From: Bryobacterales bacterium
GTDB lineage: Bacteria; Acidobacteriota; Terriglobia; Bryobacterales; Bryobacteraceae
Reading direction: 5' to 3'
Assembly (NCBI GenBank): GCA_009697495.1
Contig: SHUN01000122.1
Span: 1 to 7,825, forward strand
DNA: 7,825 nt
A program made the position numbers and the translations under genes. A model generated the notes under the pieces. The model did no database searches. It was not told the origin of the DNA and saw nothing but the letters and a program-made list of their open reading frames with translations. This document shows positions 1 to 5,696 of this stretch, in pieces. Numbering within the stretch: position 1 is the first letter of the stretch; every line of letters starts with the position of its first letter.

Positions 1-4
1 GTAT

Positions 5-139
5 GCTCTCCAGAATTGACCCGTCGGCCCGGCAGGGCCGGGGATGATAACGCCTTGCCCACCTATGGCTTGCGGACCAAGGTGCGGCGCATGGAGTGGG
101 CAACTCTAACTGAGCACAAGTGGGTCATTTCTGGAGAGC
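5..139. repeat. 135-bp unit bounded by 19-bp inverted repeats
   Basis: Positions 5-23 and the reverse complement of 121-139 agree at 17 of 19 bases; both begin gctctccagaa. Nested inside are a second inverted repeat (ttgcccac at 55-62 with gtgggcaa at 96-103) and a compact 6-bp hairpin (cggccc at 25-30 with gggccg at 35-40, 4-nt loop). The unit could fold as one long branched structure. Its size and terminal repeats resemble a MITE or a palindromic intergenic repeat, but no target-site duplication is visible: the flanks gtat and gccg differ. A structured RNA is the alternative. Only one copy is present in the window, so its repetitive nature is unproven. Confidence 0.45.
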
Positions 140-201
140 GCCGAGGCGCAAGCCTGACATCCCCCCTCTTTGTTTCTTGACGAACCCGCGCAAAACGGAC
201 T

Positions 202-254
202 CGGTCGCGGCGGGGTGGTCAGGAGAGTTCGTTGTTGGTTGGGCGCCGCGACCG
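202..254. repeat. perfect 11-bp inverted repeat
   Basis: The sequence cggtcgcggcg at 202-212 pairs perfectly with cgccgcgaccg at 244-254, leaving a 31-nt GT-rich loop. It lies 158 bases past the stop codon of the minus-strand acyltransferase gene. It could act as a transcript-end or 3'-stabilising hairpin, but no T-run follows the stem on either strand, so I do not call it an intrinsic terminator. In GC-rich DNA a stem of this length can also arise by chance. Confidence 0.35.
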
Positions 255-411
255 GCCTTTGCGCTTGTGGTGAACATCGCGGTGGCCCTTGGGATGACAA
301 TTCGCTGGAGACGCATCTCCTGTGCGCAAGGGGCGTCGGCCGTGGCGGAAACCATGACGGCCAACGGGTTCGGGTTGCCCTCGATTCCGGCGTGTATTTT
401 CCTTGGGAGTG

Positions 412-2085
412 TTACTTTTCTCTCATGGGCCGCCTGTCGTGTTTGGACGGCGGCGCCGGTAGAGGATAGAAGCGACGAACGCCTTCGGCGCCGAAGTAGC
501 GTTGCATCATGCGAGGCGGAACTCTGTGGAGGTCCAGGAGGACGAGGCCGTCGAGCGCGTTATTGAACCGCGAATCGAGGTTCATACAGAGAACTTCGCC
601 ACCGAGGTTTGTGTATTGGCGTAGCAAGACGGGTAGACCCTTGCCGTCTGGTTCCAGTTCTTCGACTTGTTTGCATAGTACTTCCAGGTCTCCCGAGACC
701 TTCACCGGACGAATTCCATGACGCCAGGCGAGGGCAAAGGTGAGGAGATTGCGGGGACGGATACCCGCCCGCCAGTCGCCGAGGGAACCCGCTATCAGAG
801 CGCGGGCGGCCGGTGTATAGTCGGCACTCACGCTTACCGAACCGAGGAGATACCGGATGTGCGGGCGGTCCATAACGAAACGACCGATTCCTTTCCAGAG
901 CATTAGAAGCGGTAGAAAATCGCGCTGGTACGGAGCGCAGATGAACGACCGGCCGAGTTCAGCGCTTTGCCGGGTGATGGCGCTCCAGTGCCTGGGGAAG
1001 TGGAAGAGCGTCTTGCAGTAGCTGGACGCACCTTCGGCACCGTCCGCTATTCGATACGCGCCTGCGATCTCCTGCGCCTCGCTTTGCCAAAGGAAGAGGT
1101 GCCAGTACTGACGGTCGAAGGAATCGAGGTCGCGGTCGCGCCCAGTGCCTTCACCGGCCCCGCGAAAGGTCATCTCGCGGAGGCGGCCGATCTCCTCCAG
1201 TGCCAGGGGGATTTGGGCGGCCTTCTCAAGATAGAGGCGGTACGAGCCAGTTTCGATGATGGGAGTTAGGGCGGCTATTTCAAGGGCAAGCGCATTGGTT
1301 CCGAGAGCGGCGGCTACCGGGACTTGCCGGACCTGACCGGCGAGCCGATAAGTGGCGGCTCGCAAATGCGTAGTCAGTGCTTCCGCGTTTCGGAACTTCT
1401 GAACCGTGTTCGCGTGCCCGACGACGATACGGATGGTCTGCCTCCGGCGAGAGAGCATTTCGGAGGCGAGCATCATGGTCCGCAATGCAGGGTGGAGCAG
1501 GCCGGCGAGTTGAAATCGCGAACGGTTGCGCCCGGCGAAAAAGATGGGCAGAACGCGGGCTCCGGTCTTAATGGCCAGACGCGCGGCCATGGGCTGCCAT
1601 TCCGCATCGGAGACCACGCCAGTCGGAGGGCGCATGGCCGAAACTTGGCCGGCGGGGAACACAACGAGCGCGCCGCCATTCCGCAGATGGCGAAAGGCAC
1701 TTCGGATGGCGGACGTATTTTCATAGGCAGCGTCGCCAGAAGGGTTGACGGCGAAGATGCGTTCGCGCAGTTCGGGCAGTTCGGCAAGCAATGAGTTGGT
1801 GATGAATTTGACGTCTGGACGGACGCGGTCGAGCAGCGCCCCGAGGGCAGGCCCCTCGACGATGCCGAAAGGATGATTTGCGACGATCACTAGCGGGCCC
1901 TGCTTTGGAATGCGTTCCAGGTCCCCAATAGATTCGACCTGTAGTTCGAGCTCCGCCAGCACGCGCTCGTGGATGGAACCGTGAGTGCGATTCATGGCGC
2001 GCCGCCAGAGGTCACGAAGCTGATCGATTTGCAGAAGACGGTCCAACAGGCCTTGCGGAAGCGTTATGGCAGAGATCTGTTTCAT
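412..2085 (-). CDS. olsF: two-domain acyltransferase, OlsF-like (ornithine lipid synthesis)
   Basis: The protein has 557 residues. Residues ~1-260 form a PlsC-type lysophospholipid acyltransferase domain with an ANHPFGIVEG active-site block (His71) and FPAGQ at 143-147. Residues ~270-540 form a GNAT-like N-acyltransferase domain of the OlsB/hemolysin type, with AELGRSF near 375-381, a YTNLGGEVLCMNLDSRFNN-type block at 491-509 and RYFGAEG at 529-535. This order matches OlsF, in which the C-terminal half N-acylates ornithine and the N-terminal half O-acylates the lyso-lipid to make a phosphorus-free membrane lipid at the inner membrane. The frame stays open upstream to 2436, but that part reads through the glpQ terminator. 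The ATG at 2085 directly precedes the conserved part, although no strong Shine-Dalgarno is visible. Glu77 stands where this family usually has Asp. Other acyl acceptors are possible, since the substrate is inferred from domain order alone. Confidence 0.8.
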   Translation of the reverse strand: MKQISAITLPQGLLDRLLQIDQLRDLWRRAMNRTHGSIHERVLAELELQVESIGDLERIPKQGPLVIVANHPFGIVEGPALGALLDRVRPDVKFITNSLLAELPELRERIFAVNPSGDAAYENTSAIRSAFRHLRNGGALVVFPAGQVSAMRPPTGVVSDAEWQPMAARLAIKTGARVLPIFFAGRNRSRFQLAGLLHPALRTMMLASEMLSRRRQTIRIVVGHANTVQKFRNAEALTTHLRAATYRLAGQVRQVPVAAALGTNALALEIAALTPIIETGSYRLYLEKAAQIPLALEEIGRLREMTFRGAGEGTGRDRDLDSFDRQYWHLFLWQSEAQEIAGAYRIADGAEGASSYCKTLFHFPRHWSAITRQSAELGRSFICAPYQRDFLPLLMLWKGIGRFVMDRPHIRYLLGSVSVSADYTPAARALIAGSLGDWRAGIRPRNLLTFALAWRHGIRPVKVSGDLEVLCKQVEELEPDGKGLPVLLRQYTNLGGEVLCMNLDSRFNNALDGLVLLDLHRVPPRMMQRYFGAEGVRRFYPLPAPPSKHDRRPMREK

Positions 2086-2114
2086 GGTCTTTAGGGACCA
2101 CGATAGGTTGTCTA

Positions 2115-2155
2115 CGTTGCAACGATATGATAAACGCGCTGCAACCACAAAACAA
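2115..2155 (-). promoter_or_regulatory. possible promoter of the acyltransferase gene, with a 10-bp palindrome
   Basis: Read on the minus strand, TTGTTT (2155-2150) and TATCAT (2132-2127) are separated by 17 bases. The -10 matches the consensus at five of six positions and the -35 at only three. Transcription would begin near 2120, leaving a leader of about 35 nt before the ATG at 2085. A perfect 10-bp palindrome, cgttgcaacg, lies at 2115-2124 over the expected start point and could be an operator. The glpQ terminator just upstream makes a separate promoter for the acyltransferase gene likely, but these exact boxes are a guess. Confidence 0.3.
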
Positions 2156-2183
2156 AAGGACCCGGCGAATAGTCCGGGTCCTG
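2147..2183 (-). terminator. rho-independent terminator after glpQ
   Basis: On the minus strand a perfect 9-bp GC-rich stem (aggacccgg, 2182-2174, with ccgggtcct, 2165-2157) closes an 8-nt loop. The T-rich run TTTTGTTTTG follows immediately. It lies 67 nt after the glpQ-like stop codon and ends 62 nt before the acyltransferase start, so it should separate the two same-strand genes into different transcripts. Confidence 0.8.
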
Positions 2184-2248
2184 AGTGCCGTAGAAGTGCT
2201 GTTAAGAATAGGACTTCAGGGCGAATTGAATCTGGCTTGCGGGAAAGC

Positions 2249-3361
2249 CTATGGAAGAACGAACTGGAGCGCTTCGCGGGCGGCGAAAGCGGTGTCAACA
2301 AAGTCAGTGAAGAGTCCATCGACGCCATAGAGGAAGAACTGATTGTATTCGTTGGCCGGTTTGCCCTGGTACTGAGCCGGGAGCGAATCATTGCGGAAGG
2401 TATAGGCGTGGACAAAGAGTCCGGCAGCATGGGCATCTTCGATCAGAGACGTGGCTATAGGAGTGGTGCTGGACCCGGCGAAACTGGCAATGTAGGGCTT
2501 CCATGGGCCGATGCCGTTGGCGTAGGTGGCGATGTCGGCGAGGTTGGCCTTGGTGACGAGGTCGCCGAAGCCCCGGCCGTCGCCGAGAATTTCATGGTTG
2601 TAGGGTTTGTCGTAGGGCGCAGCGTAGGTTAGCTTTCCGTCTGGACCAACATCGTCGGCATCGATCAACTGGACGATCTTGCACTTGGTCTCCGTACGGA
2701 GATACTTCAAATTGCCGGTTTCGAAGGATTGGATGAAGACGGGAGCATATTGGTTGTTCCAGCCAAAGCGATCAAGAATGGCGAGCAAGGCGTCTTCGAG
2801 GGGCAGGCCAAGAGCAGAGTGGAAGGAGGGATGCTTGGTTTCGGGATAGATGCCCACGGTCCGGGCGCGGCGTGAGTTTTCGCCTTGGATCATCTCGATG
2901 ATCTCCACCAGCGTGGGGATCTGGTACAGGCCATTGAACTGCTGGGGACGATTCGCGCGGGGCTGGACGGCGCGGAGGCGCTTGATTTCGGCCAGAGTAA
3001 AGTCGCTGGCGAAGAACGCGGTGGTTTTGATGCCGTCGAGATTCTTTGTGGATTTCTTGCTGGCAAATTCAGAGCGCGTCTTCACATCCGTCGTGTCGTC
3101 GAGGATGGGCTCGTGGCGGGCGATGAGATGTCCGTCCTTGGTGGAGACGAGATCGGGCTCAACATAGTCGGCGCCCAGTTCGATGGCACGGCGGTAGCCC
3201 TCCAAGGTATGCTCCGGCAGGTAGCCGCAGGCGCCGCGGTGGCCGAGAACTAGGGGCTGGCGACCGTCGAGGGTTCGCCAACGCGCGATACGTTGGGCGG
3301 AGAGCGTGGCGGATACCGCCATCGCCGCGCCGCCGGCAGTTAATAAGTCTCTTCTGGTCAT
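2249..3361 (-). CDS. glpQ: exported glycerophosphodiester phosphodiesterase (GlpQ type)
   Basis: This 370-residue protein should hydrolyse glycerophosphodiesters, the deacylation products of phospholipids, to sn-glycerol-3-phosphate and an alcohol, probably in the periplasm. The start MTRRDLLTAGG is a twin-arginine signal (TRRDLL at 2-7) with a short hydrophobic stretch ending near SAQ 21-23, which is why I prefer the ATG at 3361 over the in-frame start 33 codons upstream. The TIM-barrel GDPD signature is complete: HRGACGYLPEHTLEGY from His41-Arg42, Glu68 and Asp70 in VEPDLV, His83 in RHEP, Glu174 and Lys176 in YPETKHP, QSFE at 211-214 and DGLFTDF at 349-355. The long GlpQ-like spacing and EHTL motif fit the periplasmic class rather than cytosolic UgpQ. 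The length is typical. A Pho-box-like repeat lies just upstream and a terminator follows. Confidence 0.92.
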   Translation of the reverse strand: MTRRDLLTAGGAAMAVSATLSAQRIARWRTLDGRQPLVLGHRGACGYLPEHTLEGYRRAIELGADYVEPDLVSTKDGHLIARHEPILDDTTDVKTRSEFASKKSTKNLDGIKTTAFFASDFTLAEIKRLRAVQPRANRPQQFNGLYQIPTLVEIIEMIQGENSRRARTVGIYPETKHPSFHSALGLPLEDALLAILDRFGWNNQYAPVFIQSFETGNLKYLRTETKCKIVQLIDADDVGPDGKLTYAAPYDKPYNHEILGDGRGFGDLVTKANLADIATYANGIGPWKPYIASFAGSSTTPIATSLIEDAHAAGLFVHAYTFRNDSLPAQYQGKPANEYNQFFLYGVDGLFTDFVDTAFAAREALQFVLP

Positions 3362-3385
3362 AGCTTCAACAAATAACAAGCGCAG

Positions 3386-3414
3386 GTGACAGCCTAATTT
3401 CGGGAAGTTGTCAG
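3386..3414 (-). promoter_or_regulatory. Pho-box-like triple repeat upstream of glpQ
   Basis: Read on the minus strand, three 7-mers start exactly 11 bases apart at 3414, 3403 and 3392: CTGACAA, CCGAAAT and CTGTCAC. The Pho-box unit recognised by PhoB is CTGTCAT/C at 11-bp spacing. The outer units match at five and seven of seven positions, the middle one at four. The site ends 24 bases before the glpQ ATG, and a weak -10-like TTATTT lies about ten bases downstream of it. Position, spacing and the gene it precedes all suit phosphate-starvation control, but the middle unit is poor and no regulator is in view. Confidence 0.35.
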
Positions 3415-3629
3415 TTTTGTAAATATTGGACTGACCCGGAGTTAATGCTTCGGAGGCCAAAAAGCCAGCCGTAGCGGCCCGCTACGTATTCGGCGGTGCG
3501 CGGATCCGATGGCCGCTTGAACACGTCCTGCGTGGGCCACAATTCCACAAGCTGCCCATTCAACATAAAGGCGGAATGTCTACTAACGCGACCGGCTTGT
3601 CCCCTGTTGTGTGTGACGATTAACGTCAC
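3411..3629 (-). pseudogene. pstB: C-terminal remnant of phosphate ABC transporter ATPase PstB
   Basis: The translation from 3629 downward begins VTLIVTHNRGQAGRVS and continues with LNGQLVELWPTQDVF and DPRTAEYVAGRYG, ending the homology near 3468. This is the end of PstB: the H-loop strand with its switch histidine (VTHN), the Q-A-RVS helix and the terminal T-x-x-Y-x-x-GR-[FY]-G. The Walker A, signature and Walker B segments that should precede it are absent, so it cannot be a working ATPase. Intact PstB usually stops right after GR[FY]G. Here the frame runs on for another 18 residues to a TGA at 3411-3413. The open frame extends upstream to 3983 through sequence unrelated to PstB. The remnant shares strand with glpQ and suggests that a pst gene once preceded it. 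Confidence 0.75.
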
Positions 3630-3926
3630 GTAGACGCCTTTCCAGAAACTCCCCTTCGGATGACCCGGGAAGCCCGGTGTTGCATGCTGATTTGTGGCAT
3701 GAGGAGGGGCAGTAAGTGAGGATGCGCACACTTCCACCTTGCGGCGGCCAAAGAGTATTCGGGCCGGCGCAGCGTGTGTTAATGATTGCCAGAATCTTCC
3801 TTTCCGAGGGCTCACCAAGACGTTGGCAGCGGAGGGGGATAGCTGGAGTCCGAGAGCTTCGGCTTTTCGCTGAAGATCGTTGATCTCCCGTTGGCGATTC
3901 TCTTCGGCGCGCTCGAGAATTAGCCC

Positions 3927-3946
3927 GTTATGTTGTGCAACATAAC
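3927..3946. repeat. 20-bp operator-like palindrome
   Basis: The arms gttatgttg (3927-3935) and caacataac (3938-3946) are perfect inverted repeats around a 2-bp centre, tg. Such AT-containing, tightly spaced symmetry is typical of sites for dimeric regulators, and also of some recombination sites. It stands 129 bases before the start of the plus-strand isomerase-like gene. It does not match dif, whose ATAA/TTAT half-sites face the other way. The bound protein, if any, is unknown. Confidence 0.4.
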
Positions 3947-4058
3947 AAGCTAGATTTGGAGAGCGCCGAAGGCATCGCTTCATCCGGCGAAGTCAACAAC
4001 CGCCGCGATTTATCGCCAGGGTCGTTCACTTCGCCAACAACAGTAGTCAGTCCGATAC

Positions 4059-4074
4059 TATAAACTCAACCGTC
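4059..4074 (+). promoter_or_regulatory. possible -10 box very close to the isomerase start
   Basis: TATAAA at 4059-4064 lies only ten bases before the ATG at 4075, and no Shine-Dalgarno sequence is present in between. If this is the -10 element, transcription would start at or within a few bases of the ATG, giving a leaderless or nearly leaderless mRNA. No good -35 is seen at the usual distance, so the call is weak. Confidence 0.25.
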
Positions 4075-4968
4075 ATGCTCCCCTCTCGCCGTCATTTTCT
4101 GGCCACCGCCGCCACCGTCGCCGCCGCCTCCAAACCTCTCTCGGTTCGCCTCGGCGGCCCCATCTACCTTAAATCGGACGACCCGCGCGAACTCGCCCGC
4201 GAGCACCGCCGCCTCGGCTACGCGGCTGCCTATTGTCCCGCCACGGAATTGAAGAACGCCGCTGCCGTCGAAGCCGCATTCAAGGCCGAAAATGTCTTGA
4301 TCGCCGAAGTCGGCGCCTGGAAAAACATGCTCGACCCCGACCCGGTCGCCCGCAAAGCCAATCTCGATTACGTCACCAGCCGCATGGCCCTCGCCGACGC
4401 CGTTGGCGCCCGCTGCTGCGTCGACATCGCCGGTAGCTTCAATCCCAAAGTCTGGTACGGTCCACATAAAGACAATTTCTCTCAGCAATTCTTCGACGCC
4501 ACCGTCGAGAATTGCCGCCGCGTAATCGACGCCGTGAAACCCAAACGAGCCAAGTTCGCCTTGGAAATCATGGGCTGGACAATGCCCGAAAACGCCCAGC
4601 GTTACCTTCAACTCATCAAAGCCATCCAGCGCCCGGCCTTCGGTGTCCACATCGACGTCTGCAACGCCGTCAACAGCCCCGAAAAGTTTTATAACAACGC
4701 CGCATTGACCGAGGAGCTTTTCTCGAAACTAGGCCGCTGGGTCGTCTCCTGCCACGCCAAGGACCTCGCCTGGACCCCCGAAATGAACGTCCACTTTATC
4801 GAAGTGATCCCTGGCCGCGGTGAACTCGACTATCGGCCCTACTTGAAAGCCCTAACCGCCATCGACGCCCCATTAATGCTCGAGCACCTGAAAAATGCTG
4901 ATGAATACCTCGAAGGAGCAACCTACATCCGCAAAGTAGCCAGCCAAATCGGCGTGACATTTGCATAG
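4075..4968 (+). CDS. Tat-exported sugar phosphate isomerase/epimerase-like TIM barrel protein
   Basis: This 297-residue protein belongs to the xylose-isomerase-like TIM barrel superfamily, whose members isomerise, epimerise or dehydrate sugars and inositols using a divalent metal. The four usual ligands are in the right order: Glu164 (FALEIMGW), Asp194 (VHIDVCNAVN), His227 (VSCHAKDL) and Glu270 (LMLEHL). PGRGELDY at 246-253 is also typical. The N-terminus SRRHFLATAATVAAAS is a short twin-arginine signal, common for this family in Acidobacteria, Planctomycetes and Verrucomicrobia, so it probably acts in the periplasm. The stop overlaps the start of a ThuA-like gene by 8 nt, suggesting a former two-gene operon for a carbohydrate derivative. 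The substrate cannot be told from sequence. GCC- and CTC-type codons dominate, making the plus strand strongly C-rich. Confidence 0.88.
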   Translation: MLPSRRHFLATAATVAAASKPLSVRLGGPIYLKSDDPRELAREHRRLGYAAAYCPATELKNAAAVEAAFKAENVLIAEVGAWKNMLDPDPVARKANLDYVTSRMALADAVGARCCVDIAGSFNPKVWYGPHKDNFSQQFFDATVENCRRVIDAVKPKRAKFALEIMGWTMPENAQRYLQLIKAIQRPAFGVHIDVCNAVNSPEKFYNNAALTEELFSKLGRWVVSCHAKDLAWTPEMNVHFIEVIPGRGELDYRPYLKALTAIDAPLMLEHLKNADEYLEGATYIRKVASQIGVTFA

Positions 4969-5651
4969 GCGTACTCTACTTGCCGCGCCATTCGCGCAGA
5001 ACTTCGCTCCAAAAGTCGCCTTCCTCACAGGTGACGACGAATACCGCAGCGAGTACTCCATGCCGGCTTTGGCGCAAATCCTCGAGCAAAACTACCATCT
5101 CAAGACCCAGCAGGGATTCGACGGATTGAAGGACGCTGATTTGATGGTGCTCTTCCTCCGCTGACGCCAATACCCCGAGGCCAAACTCCAGGCCATCCTC
5201 GACTACGAAAAATCCGGCCGCCCCATCGCCGGATTTCGCACCAGCACCCATGCGTTCAAGTACCCCGCCGGCCACCCCAGCGAGCAGGAAAACGACGGCT
5301 TCCCCCCTACGGGTTTTCGGCGGCAAATGGACCCGTCACCACGGCCATCTTTCGACGACCAGAACCACCAAAGCCAACGGCCACGAAATCCTGAACGGTG
5401 TCAATCCGAACCTCACACTCCCCAGTTGGCTCTACACCGTGAACCCGCTCCAAGGCAACTGTCAGCCAATCCTGACCGGCCACGCCATTCACCCCCAAAA
5501 CGGCCGCGACGACGGCCCCCAGCCCGTCGTCTGGACGAAAACAGAGGGCAGTAGGAAGGTCTTCTTCACCACGCTCGCCCATCCCGAAGACTTCAAAAAC
5601 GACGACCTCCGCCCCCTTCCGGCGTACTTAAATGAGCGAATCCAGTATGCG
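4961..5651 (+). pseudogene. broken ThuA-like domain protein
   Basis: The reading frame opens at TTG 4961, overlapping the preceding stop, with MHRRTLLAAPFAQ (a shortened Tat-like leader) and then KVAFLTGDDEYRSEYSMPAL, the start of a ThuA-like (class I glutamine-amidotransferase-fold) domain. It hits TGA at 5162-5164 after VLFLR, where these proteins usually have Trp. Homology resumes in the same frame with RQYPEAKL, SGRPIAGFRTSTHAF. It then jumps one base forward near a six-C run at 5302-5307 and continues as VFGGKWTRHHGHLSTTR, LPSWLYTVNPLQG, VVWTKTEGSRKVFFTTLAHPEDF. Removing one C restores a smooth reading, so an extra base there is likely. The C-terminal end (RPLPAYLNERIQYA) also looks distorted. 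With two or three lesions it should make no full protein. ThuA-like proteins are linked to sugar metabolism and often sit beside isomerase/epimerase genes, as here. Confidence 0.82.
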
Positions 5652-5663
5652 CCACCCCCCCAA

Positions 5664-5695
5664 GGGCGGCTCATAAGAAAGGCGTCGAGCCCCCC
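5664..5695. terminator. hairpin between the converging genes, possible terminator
   Basis: The sequence gggcggctc (5664-5672) pairs with gagcccccc (5687-5695), eight of nine positions, with a 14-nt loop. It lies between the end of the ThuA-like pseudogene and the stop codon of the minus-strand kinase at 5697, a natural place for a bidirectional terminator. No T-run follows on either strand, so an intrinsic terminator is doubtful. Confidence 0.25.
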
Positions 5696-5696
5696 T

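Larger units (their letters stand above)
1..411. other. gene-free stretch downstream of the acyltransferase gene
   Basis: I see no convincing gene here. Open frames exist on both strands, such as a plus-strand frame opening near 120 that runs 155 bases into the acyltransferase gene. Their translations are low-complexity and rich in Arg, Gly and Ala, with no domain I recognise. What the stretch does hold is secondary structure: a unit bounded by inverted repeats at 5-139 and an 11-bp inverted repeat at 202-254. It may be intergenic DNA with the remains of a small mobile element. The left edge of the window cuts the region, so a gene just outside could end here. Confidence 0.5.
3630..4074. other. 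unassigned debris or intergenic DNA between the two gene blocks
   Basis: No recognisable gene lies here. On the minus strand a frame is open from 3983 down into the pstB remnant. It includes a highly charged helix-like stretch (ILERAEENRQREINDLQRKA, about residues 22-41) followed by AEALGLQLSP. It faintly recalls the tail of some insertion-sequence transposases, but I cannot assign it. The rest reads as random sequence. Since the same frame is fused to unrelated pstB sequence, it is more likely a junction of fragments than a gene. A strong palindrome lies at 3927-3946, and the last bases may carry the promoter of the plus-strand gene. Confidence 0.45.

Noticed and set aside
120..566. Plus-strand open frame of 148 codons overlapping the end of the acyltransferase gene
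   Set aside because: Its last 155 bases are antisense to well-supported coding sequence, its composition is Arg/Gly/Ala-rich, and no domain is recognisable.
2086..2436. N-terminal extension of the acyltransferase to 2436
   Set aside because: The extra 117 residues would read through the glpQ terminator and overlap the 3' end of glpQ, and they show no homology-like pattern. Conserved sequence follows the ATG at 2085.
2066..2632. Plus-strand open frame of 188 codons
   Set aside because: It is the mirror of the glpQ end and crosses the terminator hairpin; it has no recognisable motifs.
3613..3629. gtgacg/cgtcac inverted repeat resembling a CRP-type site
   Set aside because: The half-sites are spaced too widely for the TGTGA-N6-TCACA geometry, and the bases encode the conserved VTLIVTH of the pstB remnant.
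3665..3677. Short ccggg/cccgg hairpin
   Set aside because: A 5-bp stem with a 3-nt loop is expected by chance in GC-rich DNA, and nothing around it suggests termination.
3920..3950. A dif-like chromosome resolution site, considered because of the skew change
   Set aside because: The TTATGTT arms point the wrong way relative to dif and there is no 6-bp central region, so only a generic palindrome remains.
4066..4650. Minus-strand open frame of 194 codons opposite the isomerase gene
   Set aside because: It is glycine- and alanine-rich, as expected for the antisense of GCC/CTC-rich coding DNA. The plus strand has intact metal ligands and a Tat signal.
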